Shown here: positions 1 to 9,086 of the stretch, in pieces
How the letters are laid out: each line of letters starts with the position of its first letter
Position numbering within the stretch: position 1 is the first letter of the stretch
Assembly (NCBI GenBank): GCA_016206685.1
Contig: JACQRB010000056.1
Location: 1-48,329, forward strand
DNA from: Candidatus Omnitrophota bacterium
GTDB taxonomy: Bacteria; Omnitrophota; Gorgyraeia; Aquiviventales; Aquiviventaceae
Reading direction: 5' to 3'
DNA: 48,329 nt
Program-made: the position numbers and the translations under genes
Notes under the pieces: model-generated
What the model saw: only the letters and a program-made list of their open reading frames with translations
Told to the model about the DNA's origin: nothing
Databases searched by the model: none

Positions 1-1347
1 CATCTGGGGGCTGACCAGGTGCGTGCGTCCGCCCTTGCCCTGGCGGCCCTCGAAGTTGCGGTTCGAAGTGGAGGCGCAGCGCTGGCCCGGCTTCAACTGA
101 TCCGGGTTCATCCCCAGGCACATGCTGCAGCCGGATTGCCGCCACTCGCAGCCGGCGGCTTGGAAGATCTCGTGCAGCCCCTCCGCTTCGGCCTGCGCGC
201 GCACCTGCTGCGAGCCGGGCACCACGAGGACCTGGACGCCTGAGGCGGCCTTGCGACCTTTGAAAATCTTCGCGGCCGAGCGCAGGTCCTCGATGCGCGC
301 GTTGGTGCAGCTGCCGATGAACACCACCTCAATCGGAATCTCCGTCATCAGGGTCCCGGCTCTGAGGCCCATGTACGCCAGCGACTGCTCGACGTCTTTG
401 CGGCTGTAGCCCGGCACCTGGTCAGGCTGCGGCACGCGCCCCGTGACATCAATGACCATGCCGGGGTTGGTGCCCCAGGTGACCTGCGGGGCGATCTGCG
501 AGGCATCAATCGAGATTGCCCGGTCATAGGTCGCATCGGGATCAGAGGGCAGCGTGCGCCAGTATTTCAGCGCGCGCTCGAAGGCCTCGCCCGTGGGCGC
601 AAAGGGGCGCTTGCCAGAGGCGAGGTACTCGAATGTCGTCTCATCCGGCGCCATCATTCCCGCCCGCGCGCCTGCCTCGATGCTCATGTTGCAGATCGTC
701 ATCCGCCCCTCCATCGAAAGGGCGCGCACCGCCTCGCCGCAGTATTCCAGCACGTAGCCTGTCCCGCCCGCCGTCCCGATGGTGCCGATCAGCTTCAGGA
801 TCAGGTCCTTGGCGGTCACCGGGGCCTTGAGGCGCCCGCTGAATTCAACCTTGAACGTCTTGGGCCGCTTCTGGGGCAGGCACTGGGTCGCCAGGACATG
901 CTCGACTTCCGAGGTGCCGATGCCGAACGCCAGCGTCCCGAAGGCGCCGTGGGTGGACGTATGCGAATCGCCGCAGACGACCGTCGTGCCGGGGAGGGTC
1001 AGGCCCAACTCAGGCCCGATGATGTGGACGATGCCCTGGCGCTCGCTCGTCAGGTCGTAGAGCGTGATGCCGAACTGGGCGCAGTTGTGGACCAGCGCGT
1101 CCACTTGGGCGCGGGAGATGGGATCCCGGATCGTGAGGCGGTCATCCGTCGGCACGTTGTGGTCCATCGTCGCGACGGTCAGCTCCGGCCGGCGCACGCG
1201 GCGGCCGGCCAGGCGCAGCCCCTCGAACGCCTGGGGGCTGGTCACCTCGTGCACCAGATGGCGGTCAATGTAGAGCAGCACGGTGCCGTCCGACACGGTC
1301 GTGACGACGTGCCGCTCCCAGATTTTCTCGAACAGCGTTTGGCCCAT
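1..1347 (-). CDS. leuC: 3-isopropylmalate dehydratase large subunit (LeuC, aconitase family), 3' end outside the window
   Basis: Minus-strand translation from the CAT at 1345-1347 reads [49 protein letters not shown]...[32 protein letters not shown], typical of LeuC; frame stays open to base 1. Confidence 0.95.
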   Translation of the reverse strand, partial: MGQTLFEKIWERHVVTTVSDGTVLLYIDRHLVHEVTSPQAFEGLRLAGRRVRRPELTVATMDHNVPTDDRLTIRDPISRAQVDALVHNCAQFGITLYDLTSERQGIVHIIGPELGLTLPGTTVVCGDSHTSTHGAFGTLAFGIGTSEVEHVLATQCLPQKRPKTFKVEFSGRLKAPVTAKDLILKLIGTIGTAGGTGYVLEYCGEAVRALSMEGRMTICNMSIEAGARAGMMAPDETTFEYLASGKRPFAPTGEAFERALKYWRTLPSDPDATYDRAISIDASQIAPQVTWGTNPGMVIDVTGRVPQPDQVPGYSRKDVEQSLAYMGLRAGTLMTEIPIEVVFIGSCTNARIEDLRSAAKIFKGRKAASGVQVLVVPGSQQVRAQAEAEGLHEIFQAAGCEWRQSGCSMCLGMNPDQLKPGQRCASTSNRNFEGRQGKGGRTHLVSPQM

Positions 1348-1476
1348 GGTTCATCCAGTATATCGGCATCCCCCGTCGGCGCGCAAGCCCCGGTCACAAG
1401 CGCTTCCCTCCGGTCGGGTCTTCTGCTATGATACGCGCAGAGTCGTGCGGTCGAAGCGAACAACAAGGAGGGGGCG

Positions 1477-1731
1477 ATGGTCTCTGGAATAGGGCTGCTC
1501 TTACTCTCAGCGGTGGCGGGCTACTGGGTGCTGGAGCGCTCGGCGACCCATCCGAAAAAGAACCTCAAGCGCGTCGGACAGGCGGTGGGGTGGTTTGTGA
1601 TTCTGGTCAGCATCCTCGGCGTGGCGTGTAAGGTGTACGGGTTGGCGAGCGGCAAGGGCGCCTACTGCCCGTCGGGTTCGCGGTGTCCGTTCAGCTCGAA
1701 GATGCCCGCCGCTTCACCGGTGTCGAAGTAA
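1477..1731 (+). CDS. Small membrane protein, unknown function (84 aa, two predicted TM segments)
   Basis: ORF with hydrophobic segments (GLLLLSAVAGYWVLE; VGWFVILVSILGVACKVYGLA), preceded by AAGGAGGGGG. Confidence 0.6.
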   Translation: MVSGIGLLLLSAVAGYWVLERSATHPKKNLKRVGQAVGWFVILVSILGVACKVYGLASGKGAYCPSGSRCPFSSKMPAASPVSK

Positions 1732-1778
1732 GCGCCCACACGTTCTGGCGAGAGCCGGCGCAGTTGCCAGAAAGAGGC

Positions 1779-1813
1779 CTTGCGCATATACTGAGCATAC
1801 CCTCATGCGCAAG
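1779..1813. promoter_or_regulatory. 9-bp perfect inverted repeat CTTGCGCAT-N17-ATGCGCAAG overlapping the start codon of the DUF502 gene
   Basis: Arms 1779-1787 and 1805-1813 are exact reverse complements; ATG at 1805 lies in the right arm. Confidence 0.5.
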
Positions 1814-2497
1814 CGGGGAGCGCGTATGCCTGCCACCGACCTGCCGCAAGCTCATCAGCGTGTCCGCCTGACGACGCGGCTGCGCCGCTATTTCCTCACC
1901 GGCCTGGCGACCCTGTTTCCCGCCGTCGTCACGCTCTATCTCCTCCTGGTCGTTTTTCGATTCGCCGACGGTTTGCTCGGCCGTTTTATCAACCGGTACT
2001 GGCTGGCGACGTACGGCTATGAAATCCCCGGCCTCGGGCTGGTCATGACCGTGTTGTTGATCCTCGCCACCGGGATTCTCTCCAGCCATCTCTTCGGGCA
2101 ATTCCTTTTTCGAGGGATGGAGGCGTGGTTCGGGAACCTCCCGTTCGTCCGGCGCATCTACCAGCCCGTGAAGCAGCTGGCGAAGTTCCTCTTCGAGAAA
2201 AGCGAACGCGAGGCGGCGTTTCGGCGCGTCGTCCTCGTCCAATATCCCAGAGCAGGGGCGTATTCTATCGCCTTCGTCACCAACGAGGCGATGACGACCG
2301 CTACCGGCTCCCCCAAGACGCTCTTGACCATCCTGATTCCCAACCCGCCCTCGCCGTTCACCGGACCGATCATCTTCGTGCCGAAAGAGGAGGTGATCCC
2401 GCTGGAGATGTCCGTGGAGGAAGCGGTGCGCCTGATTGTGTCCGGCGGGGTGGTCGCCTCACCCCTCAGGGTCGCTGAACGATCCACACCGGCATGA
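1805..2497 (+). CDS. DUF502 family membrane protein (alternative start at 1826)
   Basis: TRLRRYFLTGLATLFPAVVTLYLLLVVFRFADGLLGRFI... and FGNLPFVRRIYQPVKQLAKFLF motifs typical of DUF502. Confidence 0.85.
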   Translation: MRKRGARMPATDLPQAHQRVRLTTRLRRYFLTGLATLFPAVVTLYLLLVVFRFADGLLGRFINRYWLATYGYEIPGLGLVMTVLLILATGILSSHLFGQFLFRGMEAWFGNLPFVRRIYQPVKQLAKFLFEKSEREAAFRRVVLVQYPRAGAYSIAFVTNEAMTTATGSPKTLLTILIPNPPSPFTGPIIFVPKEEVIPLEMSVEEAVRLIVSGGVVASPLRVAERSTPA

Positions 2498-3618
2498 GCG
2501 TGCGGTTCCTGTGGGCGCTGCTGCTTGTGCTCGCCGGCTGCGGCCGACAGGACCCCGTGGTCAAACTCGGATTTGTGGCGCCCCTCACCGGCGACCAGGC
2601 GCCGCAGGGCCAGAGCATGCGCAACGGGGCAGTCCTCGCCCTGGAACAGGCGAAGGCCCGCGGCGACATCCTGCCGGGCTATCGGGTGGAGCTCGTGGAG
2701 CTGGATGATCAGCACAGCCCCACCCAGGCCGTGGCCGCGGCCAAGAAACTCGCCGCCGATCCGGACGTGGTGGCGGTCGTCGGGAATCTGAACTCCTCCT
2801 GCACGATGCCCGCCTCGGCGATCTATTATCAGGCCCGGATGCTGCAGATCACGCCGGTGTCCTCCAATCCGCAGATTTCCCGCCAGGGGTTCGACACGTT
2901 TTACCGCACCTGCGCGACCGACGATCTCCAGGGCCCGGCCGCGGCGCTGTTCGTCGCGCGGGAGCTGGGAGCCAGGCGCGTGTTTCTCCTGGATGACATG
3001 ACGACGTATGGGCGGGGGCTCGCCAACGAGTTTAAAAAGAAACTGCGCGCGCTGGGCGCTCAGGTGCTGGGCCATGAGGGCATCACGCAAGGCGACAAGG
3101 ACTTCACGCCGCTGCTCACCAAGATCAAAGCGCTGGCGCCTGACCTGGTCTATTTTGCCGGGATGTTTCCGGAAGGCGCGCTGCTCATCAAGCAGCGGGC
3201 TGAGGTGGGGCTCGGCGGCCGTTTCATGGGAGGCGATGGGCTGTTTGATCCGGTGTTGATCGAGCTGGCCACCCCCCAGGCCGCCGACGGGATCTACCTG
3301 ACGACGATCGGCTCCGACGTGCATCGGATCCCGACGGCCCAGGAGTTCGTCAAGGCCTATGAGGCGCGCTACGGCTCGATTGGCGCCTACTCGGCCTACG
3401 CCTACGAGGCGACCAGCATCGCCTTATGGGCCATGCAGCGAGCCGGAACCAAAGACCGCCGGGCGGTCTTGGCGGCCATGAAAACCTTGCACGATTACCC
3501 GGGACTGTTCGGGTTGCAGAATTTCGATGAGAGGGGCGACTCGCTCATCCGCGACATCGGGTTGTTTACCGTCAAAAACGGGAAGTTCGTGTTTCTCAAA
3601 ACCGCCTCATGGGATTGA
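2494..3618 (+). CDS. Branched-chain amino acid ABC transporter, periplasmic substrate-binding lipoprotein
   Basis: Lipobox LLVLAGCG; VKLGFVAPLTGDQAPQGQSMRNGAVLALEQAK; operon with LivHMGF. Confidence 0.9.
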   Translation: MSVRFLWALLLVLAGCGRQDPVVKLGFVAPLTGDQAPQGQSMRNGAVLALEQAKARGDILPGYRVELVELDDQHSPTQAVAAAKKLAADPDVVAVVGNLNSSCTMPASAIYYQARMLQITPVSSNPQISRQGFDTFYRTCATDDLQGPAAALFVARELGARRVFLLDDMTTYGRGLANEFKKKLRALGAQVLGHEGITQGDKDFTPLLTKIKALAPDLVYFAGMFPEGALLIKQRAEVGLGGRFMGGDGLFDPVLIELATPQAADGIYLTTIGSDVHRIPTAQEFVKAYEARYGSIGAYSAYAYEATSIALWAMQRAGTKDRRAVLAAMKTLHDYPGLFGLQNFDERGDSLIRDIGLFTVKNGKFVFLKTASWD

Positions 3619-4553
3619 CGTCGTCAATCCTGATGTCCCCCTTCCACCTTCTGCTCCAACAACTCGCCAACGGCTTCACGATCGGGGCCATCTACGCGCT
3701 GATTGCCCTCGGCTACACGATGGTCTACGGGGTCATCCAGCTCATCAACTTCGCGCACGGCGAAGTCTTCATGGTCGGCGCCTACCTGGCGCTGACGGCA
3801 TTGCTCATCCTCGGCGTCGCCCAGCCTCTCACCGGGGTCGCGCTGGCGGGCGTGCTGACGGCGTGCGTCGCCCTGGCCGTGGGGGGTTGCGGGATGCTTG
3901 GGTGGGGCATCGAACGCCTGGCCTACCGGCCCCTGCGTCGGGCCCCGCGCTTAACCGCCCTGATCACGGCGATCGGGGTGTCGTTCTTCTTGCAGAACGC
4001 GGTGATGCTGCTCTACGGGGCGACGGACCGGCGATTTCCCGCCTTCATTCCGGCCCGGCGATGGGAGTGGGGAGGCACGAGCCTGACCTTGCTCCAGGTG
4101 GTCATCTGGCTCACCAGCGGCGTGCTGATGGTGGCGCTGCAGATGCTGGTGACGTCCACCAAGCTCGGCAAAGCGATGCGGGCCACCGCCCAGGATCCGA
4201 ACGCCTGCCGGCTGCTGGGGATTCCGGTGGACCGGATCATCGCGCTCACCTTTGCGCTCGGATCCGGCTTCGCGGCCGTGGGGGGGATGCTCTTCGGCCT
4301 GTACTATAACACCGTCAATTTCCACGACGGCTACTTGACCGGTTTGAAGGCGTTCACCGCGGCGGTCCTGGGCGGGATCGGCAACATCCCCGGCGCGATG
4401 GTGGGGGGGCTGGTGCTGGGCATCCTCGAGGGGCTGGGAGCCGGGTATCTGTCTTCCCAGTGGAAAAACGTCTTCGCGTTCGTCGTACTGGTCGGGTTGC
4501 TGGTGTTCAAGCCGACCGGGCTCCTGGGCGAGCGAGTCGCAGACCGTGCCTAA
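3609..4553 (+). CDS. livH: Branched-chain amino acid ABC transporter permease LivH
   Basis: LANGFTIGAIYALIALGYTMVYGVIQLINFAHGEVFMVGAY...AVLGGIGNIPGAMVGGLVLGILE. Confidence 0.93.
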   Translation: MGLTSSILMSPFHLLLQQLANGFTIGAIYALIALGYTMVYGVIQLINFAHGEVFMVGAYLALTALLILGVAQPLTGVALAGVLTACVALAVGGCGMLGWGIERLAYRPLRRAPRLTALITAIGVSFFLQNAVMLLYGATDRRFPAFIPARRWEWGGTSLTLLQVVIWLTSGVLMVALQMLVTSTKLGKAMRATAQDPNACRLLGIPVDRIIALTFALGSGFAAVGGMLFGLYYNTVNFHDGYLTGLKAFTAAVLGGIGNIPGAMVGGLVLGILEGLGAGYLSSQWKNVFAFVVLVGLLVFKPTGLLGERVADRA

Positions 4554-4560
4554 GATCAGT

Positions 4561-4588
4561 GCGGAGTGTAGAGTGCGGCATGCGGAGT
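4561..4588. repeat. Four-unit heptamer array GCGGAGT GTAGAGT GCGGCAT GCGGAGT (inverted relative to 4621-4651)
   Basis: Direct reading; degenerate 7-nt period, reverse-complement related to ATTCCGC units downstream. Confidence 0.7.
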
Positions 4589-5602
4589 GAACACACAACG
4601 ACAAGCAGGACACAATCTCAATTCCGCATTCCGCATTCCGCATTCCGCATTTCTGGGTGGGCAGGAGGTTGTGCCCTGGCGCTTGTGTTTCCCCTCATCC
4701 ATCCTCATCCGTATCATCTGGACGTCCTGACGACCGCGGGGGTGTACGTCATCCTGGCCCTGGGCCTGAATGTCGTGGTGGGATTCACCGGCTTGCTCCA
4801 CCTTGGGTACGCGGCGTTCTTTGCGATCGGGGCGTATACCTATGGGCTGCTGAACCTGCGCCTCGGATGGCCGTTCTGGGTGGGCCTGGGGCCCGCCGCG
4901 ATGGCGGCCGGGTTGTCCGGGGTGCTGCTGGGGATTCCGGCCTTGCGGGTCCGGGGCGACTACTTGGCGATCGTCACGTTGGGCTTCGGAGAGATCGTCC
5001 GGATCGCCGTCACGAATCTGGAGCCCTGGACCGGCGGGCCCAACGGCCTCCTGGGCATCGCGCATCCGGCGGTGTGGATTCCGGGCTCAGGGGTGTATGC
5101 GTTCGGCGTGGAGTCCATGCCGTATTACTATCTGGTGCTGGCCGTGGCGGTGTCGGTGACGATGGTCTGCGTGCGCATGGGCCGCTCGCGGGTGGGGCGG
5201 GCCTGGGCGGCGATCCGCGATGACGAGCTGGCGGCGTCGTGTTGCGGGATCGACACGTTCCAACTGAAGGTGCTGGCGCAGGGCGTCGGCGCGGCCATCG
5301 CGGGTCTGGCCGGGGCCATCTTCGCCGCCAAGCAAGGCACGATCACCCCGGACAGCTTCGATTTTATCCTGTCAGTCATGATCTTGGCGATGGTGGTGCT
5401 GGGGGGGCTGGGGAGCGTCCGTGGAGTGGTCGTCGGGGCGCTGGTGCTCGGGACGTTGCCGGAGCTGTTGCGCGGGTTTGAGCAATATCGGATGCTGGCC
5501 TTCGGGGCGATCATGATCCTCATGATGCGCTGGCGCCCCCAGGGCATCTTCGGCCATCCCCCGTCGTCTTCGGGCGTGAGCCATGGCCGCGCCGCTGCTT
5601 GA
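4580..5602 (+). CDS. livM: Branched-chain amino acid ABC transporter permease LivM (start uncertain; GTG 4685 also possible)
   Basis: YHLDVLTTAGVYVILALGLNVVVGFTGLLHLGYAAFFAIGAYTYGLL...AIRDDELAASCCGID. The 4460 start in the ORF track overlaps livH; ATG 4580 is in frame. Confidence 0.9.
   Translation: MRSEHTTTSRTQSQFRIPHSAFRISGWAGGCALALVFPLIHPHPYHLDVLTTAGVYVILALGLNVVVGFTGLLHLGYAAFFAIGAYTYGLLNLRLGWPFWVGLGPAAMAAGLSGVLLGIPALRVRGDYLAIVTLGFGEIVRIAVTNLEPWTGGPNGLLGIAHPAVWIPGSGVYAFGVESMPYYYLVLAVAVSVTMVCVRMGRSRVGRAWAAIRDDELAASCCGIDTFQLKVLAQGVGAAIAGLAGAIFAAKQGTITPDSFDFILSVMILAMVVLGGLGSVRGVVVGALVLGTLPELLRGFEQYRMLAFGAIMILMMRWRPQGIFGHPPSSSGVSHGRAAA
4621..4651. repeat. Four perfect tandem heptamers ATTCCGC (x4 plus partial)
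   Basis: attccgc attccgc attccgc attccgc att read directly. Confidence 0.9.
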
Positions 5603-6356
5603 GATTCGGCATCTGGCCAAACGTTTCGGCGGGGTGACGGCCCTGCACGACGTGAGCCTGGCCGTCTTCCCGCATGAGATTGTCGGCCTCATCGGGCCCA
5701 ACGGGGCCGGCAAAACCACGCTCTTTAACTGCGCCACCGGCGTCTTGCCGCCGGAGGCCGGCGAGATCTGGTTTGGCCGCGGGACCAAGGAATCGCTCAT
5801 CGGGCGCGCCCCCCACCAGGTCATCCAGTACGGCCTGGCCAGGACCTTCCAGAACATCCGGTTGTTCGCGACGATGACGGTCGTGGAGCACGTGCTGGTG
5901 GGCGGCTACGTGCGTACGCACACCGGACTCGTGGGCGCGATCCTCAACAGCCCTGAGGCGCGCCGCGAGGAGCGCTGGGCCTTCGATCGCGCGATGGGGC
6001 TGCTGGAGCTGGTGGGACTGGCTCCGCAGGCCGACCAGGCGGCTGCGGAGTTGCCGTTCGGCTTGCAGCGGCGCCTGGAGCTGGCCCGCGCGCTGGTGTC
6101 GGAGCCGGAGCTGCTCCTCCTCGATGAGCCGGCGGCGGGCTTGAACCCGACGGAAAAGCAGGAGCTGTTGGCGCTGCTGCAGCGGCTGCGCGCGCAGGGC
6201 CTGACGCTGCTGCTCATTGACCATGACATGCAGTTCGTCATGCCGGTGTCCGATCGGGTGATCGTGCTCGACGACGGCCGGAAGATCACCGAGGGGCGTC
6301 CCGCCGACGTGCAAAACGATCCGCGGGTCATTGAAGCCTACCTCGGAACATCGTGA
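5583..6356 (+). CDS. livG: Branched-chain amino acid ABC transporter ATP-binding protein LivG
   Basis: Walker A GPNGAGKTT, Walker B LLLLDEPAAGLNP, EIRHLAKRFGGVTALHDVS. Confidence 0.95.
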   Translation: MAAPLLEIRHLAKRFGGVTALHDVSLAVFPHEIVGLIGPNGAGKTTLFNCATGVLPPEAGEIWFGRGTKESLIGRAPHQVIQYGLARTFQNIRLFATMTVVEHVLVGGYVRTHTGLVGAILNSPEARREERWAFDRAMGLLELVGLAPQADQAAAELPFGLQRRLELARALVSEPELLLLDEPAAGLNPTEKQELLALLQRLRAQGLTLLLIDHDMQFVMPVSDRVIVLDDGRKITEGRPADVQNDPRVIEAYLGTS

Positions 6357-7060
6357 TGTTGCGGCTGGACAATGTGACGGCGGGCTACGGGACGACGGCA
6401 TGCCTGAAAGGCGTCACCCTGTTCGTGCAGGCCGGGGAAATCGTCACGCTCCTGGGCGCCAACGGGGCCGGGAAGAGCACGACGCTGCTGGCCATTTCCG
6501 GCCTGGTGCGGCTCAGCCGGGGCGCGATCGCGCTCAACGGCGCGCGCATTGACGGGCTACCGCCCGAGGCGATCGCGGGCCGCGGCGTCGGGCATGTGCC
6601 TGAAGGCCGGCGCGTCTTTCCTCGCCTGACGGTGCTGGAGAATCTCCAGTTGGGCGCGTACCTGCGCGGGGATCAGGCCGGGGTGGCGCACGATCTGGCG
6701 TGGGTCTTTGAGCTGTTTCCCCTGCTGCGCGACCGCCGGCGCCAGCTCGCGGGCACGCTCTCCGGAGGCGAGCAGCAGATGCTGGCGATGGGCCGGGGCC
6801 TGATGGGGCGGCCCGCGTTGCTGTTGCTGGATGAGCCGTCGCTGGGCCTGGCGCCGAAACTGGTGCAGGTGGTCTTTGACGTCATTCGGCGGATTCACCA
6901 GGCCGGCACGACGGTGCTGTTGGTGGAGCAAAACGCCCGCCTGGCCTTGGCCATTGCGCACCGGGGCTATATCCTCGAGGCCGGCGCCATCGCCCTGGCG
7001 GATACCGCCCCGGCCCTGGCCGACAACCCCAGAGTCAAAGCCGCCTACCTGGGCGGTTGA
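6353..7060 (+). CDS. livF: Branched-chain amino acid ABC transporter ATP-binding protein LivF
   Basis: GANGAGKSTTL, LSGGEQQMLAMGRGLM, LLLLDEPSLGLAPK; 4-nt overlap with livG. Confidence 0.95.
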   Translation: MMLRLDNVTAGYGTTACLKGVTLFVQAGEIVTLLGANGAGKSTTLLAISGLVRLSRGAIALNGARIDGLPPEAIAGRGVGHVPEGRRVFPRLTVLENLQLGAYLRGDQAGVAHDLAWVFELFPLLRDRRRQLAGTLSGGEQQMLAMGRGLMGRPALLLLDEPSLGLAPKLVQVVFDVIRRIHQAGTTVLLVEQNARLALAIAHRGYILEAGAIALADTAPALADNPRVKAAYLGG

Positions 7061-7068
7061 GGAGTGGG

Positions 7069-7707
7069 ATGGAACGCCTCTTCGATGTGTTTGGGACGCT
7101 GTATCGCTTTGATGAGCTGATCCGCTGGGGCGGATACGCGGTGCTGGTGGTGATTGTCTTTTCCGAGACGGGCTTGCTGGCGGGGTTTTTCCTGCCCGGT
7201 GATTCGTTGTTGGTGACCGCCGGTCTGCTGGCCACGACGCCGGCGCTGAATATCTGGCTGCTGATCGTGATGCTCTCCGCTGCGGCGATCGCCGGCGACA
7301 GCGCCGGCTATGCCATCGGGTATCACCTGGGTCCCCGGCTGTTCAGGCGGGAGAATTCCTGGCTCTTCCATAAGGATCACGTGGCACGCACCCAGCGCTT
7401 CTACGACAAGTATGGGCCCAAGACGATTGTCCTGGCCCGCTTTGTCCCCATCGTGCGCACGTTTGCGCCGACGCTGGCGGGGGTCGGCAAGATGCGCTAC
7501 CGGACGTTCCTCCTCTTTAACATCGCCGGCGGGGTGGGGTGGGTGGCGGGCATGACGCTGGCCGGGTATGGCCTGGGGCGGTTGATCCCCGATATCGAGC
7601 GGAAGCTGCATTGGGTCATCGCGATCGTGATCGGGCTGTCCCTGCTTCCGATCGTGCACGAGTGGTGGCAGGCCCGCCGGGCCGGCGTGTCGCGGGCTCG
7701 CGTGTGA
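7069..7707 (+). CDS. DedA / SNARE-associated family inner-membrane protein
   Basis: VVIVFSETGLLAGFFLPGDSLLVTAGLLA...FYDKYGPKTIVLARFVPIVRTFAPTLAGVGKMRYRTF motif pattern of DedA. Confidence 0.92.
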   Translation: MERLFDVFGTLYRFDELIRWGGYAVLVVIVFSETGLLAGFFLPGDSLLVTAGLLATTPALNIWLLIVMLSAAAIAGDSAGYAIGYHLGPRLFRRENSWLFHKDHVARTQRFYDKYGPKTIVLARFVPIVRTFAPTLAGVGKMRYRTFLLFNIAGGVGWVAGMTLAGYGLGRLIPDIERKLHWVIAIVIGLSLLPIVHEWWQARRAGVSRARV

Positions 7708-7721
7708 TCCCACCGTAGTCA

Positions 7722-7853
7722 TGTCCGAATTTGGCAGGGCCTGCCGCTGCGCGACCCCGCCGTCCTCGCTCCGCCAAAGTTCTTTGGCGGATCGTCGGCT
7801 ACGCCCCGACACAAAGTCGGGGCCCGCTCCGCGTCACCCACCAAATTCGGACA
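7722..7853. repeat. Nested inverted-repeat element: 13-bp terminal arms enclosing two 8-bp hairpins
   Basis: TGTCCGAATTTGG (7722-7734) / CCAAATTCGGACA (7841-7853); inner hairpins CCGCCAAA-GTTC-TTTGGCGG (7771-7790) and GCCCCGAC-ACAAA-GTCGGGGC (7803-7823). Confidence 0.75.
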
Positions 7854-7910
7854 GCGCCCACGTCGTTGGACGCTTGACTTCGCGAAGCGCTTTCTCTAAG
7901 CTATCGCATC

Positions 7911-8522
7911 ATGACGGCCGTCGTGATGCACGCGCATCCCGCCTTCGGTACAGGCCACGCGCCGGTTTCAGCGACGGGCGTGCCCAGCCACAAGCTGGGC
8001 ATGTGGGTGTTCCTGGCCTCGGAGGTGATGTTCTTCACCGGCCTGATCGCGGCCTATGTGGTGCTGCGCCTGAGCCACCCCGCCTGGCCGGGCCCTGAGG
8101 GACACCTGAGCGTGGCCTTGGGCACGACCAATACCCTCGTCCTCATCTGCAGCAGCATGACGATGGTGATGGCCTTTGCGCAGGTCCAGCAGGACCGGCA
8201 GCGCTCGCTTCGCGCATTTTTAACGTGGACGATCCTCCTGGGGTGCGTGTTCCTGGGGATCAAGGCCTGCGAATACCGCGTGAAGCTGACCCACCACATT
8301 CTGCCCAGCACGAACGTGTTCTGGTCCTGCTACTACACGCTGACCGGCTTTCACGCCGTGCACGTGTTGGGCGGGATCATCACCAATCTGTGGGTCTTGA
8401 GCCTGGCCTTGCGCCATCGCCTCACCCCCGCGAAAGGCTACGTGGTGGAGCTGGCGGGCTTGTACTGGCACTTCGTGGATATCGTGTGGATCTTTTTGTT
8501 TCCGTTGCTGTACCTGATCTGA
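7911..8522 (+). CDS. Cytochrome c oxidase subunit III (heme-copper oxidase, COX3 family)
   Basis: KLGMWVFLASEVMFFTGLIAAYVVLR...YYTLTGFHAVHVLGGIITNLWVL...ELAGLYWHFVDIVWIFLFPLLYLI. Confidence 0.93.
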   Translation: MTAVVMHAHPAFGTGHAPVSATGVPSHKLGMWVFLASEVMFFTGLIAAYVVLRLSHPAWPGPEGHLSVALGTTNTLVLICSSMTMVMAFAQVQQDRQRSLRAFLTWTILLGCVFLGIKACEYRVKLTHHILPSTNVFWSCYYTLTGFHAVHVLGGIITNLWVLSLALRHRLTPAKGYVVELAGLYWHFVDIVWIFLFPLLYLI

Positions 8523-8803
8523 TGAGCGACTCGCACGCGCCTGCCTCGACCTACCTGTGGATCTGGTGTTGGCTGGCCGGGCTGATGCTGCTTGGCGTGG
8601 CGTTCTCCGCGCTGCCGTTGTCGAAGTCCACCATCGCCCTGGCGATCTTGACGCTCTCGACGGTGAAGGCCGCGCTGGTCGTCCTGTACTACATGCACCT
8701 GAAATCCGATCGGCGCGTGCTGGCCCTGGTGGCCGTCTTTCCCCTGGTCGTGATCGCCCTCGCGACCCTGCTGGTGCTGTCCAGCCGCCTGGTGACGCTA
8801 TGA
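8522..8803 (+). CDS. Cytochrome c oxidase subunit IV (prokaryotic COX4 type)
   Basis: LWIWCWLAGLMLLGVAFSALPLSKSTIALAILTLSTVKAALVVLYYMHLKSDRRVLALVAVFPLVVIAL; ALVVLYYMHL is characteristic. ATG in frame at 8522. Confidence 0.85.
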   Translation: MSDSHAPASTYLWIWCWLAGLMLLGVAFSALPLSKSTIALAILTLSTVKAALVVLYYMHLKSDRRVLALVAVFPLVVIALATLLVLSSRLVTL

Positions 8804-9063
8804 GTCTGTTGGCATCCCTCCTTGAGGCGCGCGGTCCCGCCATGGCACTCACCGGCCTCTGGACCTGGGTGGTGGGATCCCCCGTGAGCCTTGCGCTGTG
8901 GGTCGGCAATCGCCTGGCGACGTGGACCGGGTTGCTGGTCGTCTGGCGCAAGCTCAAGGGCGCGCCGGATCGCACCAAGCGCTTTCTATTGTGGGGGCTG
9001 GCGCTGAACGCGGCGTCCCTCCTCCTCTTGCTCGGCGTCCTGCGCCTCCTCGCGGCCCGGTAA
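8800..9063 (+). CDS. Small membrane protein (87 aa) translationally coupled to COX4
   Basis: ATGA overlap with the previous stop; MSLLASLLEARGPAMALTGLWTWVVGSPVSLALWVGNRLATWTGLLVVWRKL...; not in the ORF track as a separate start. Confidence 0.6.
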   Translation: MSLLASLLEARGPAMALTGLWTWVVGSPVSLALWVGNRLATWTGLLVVWRKLKGAPDRTKRFLLWGLALNAASLLLLLGVLRLLAAR

Positions 9064-9086
9064 CGCGCGGATTGAGCGTCACATCC

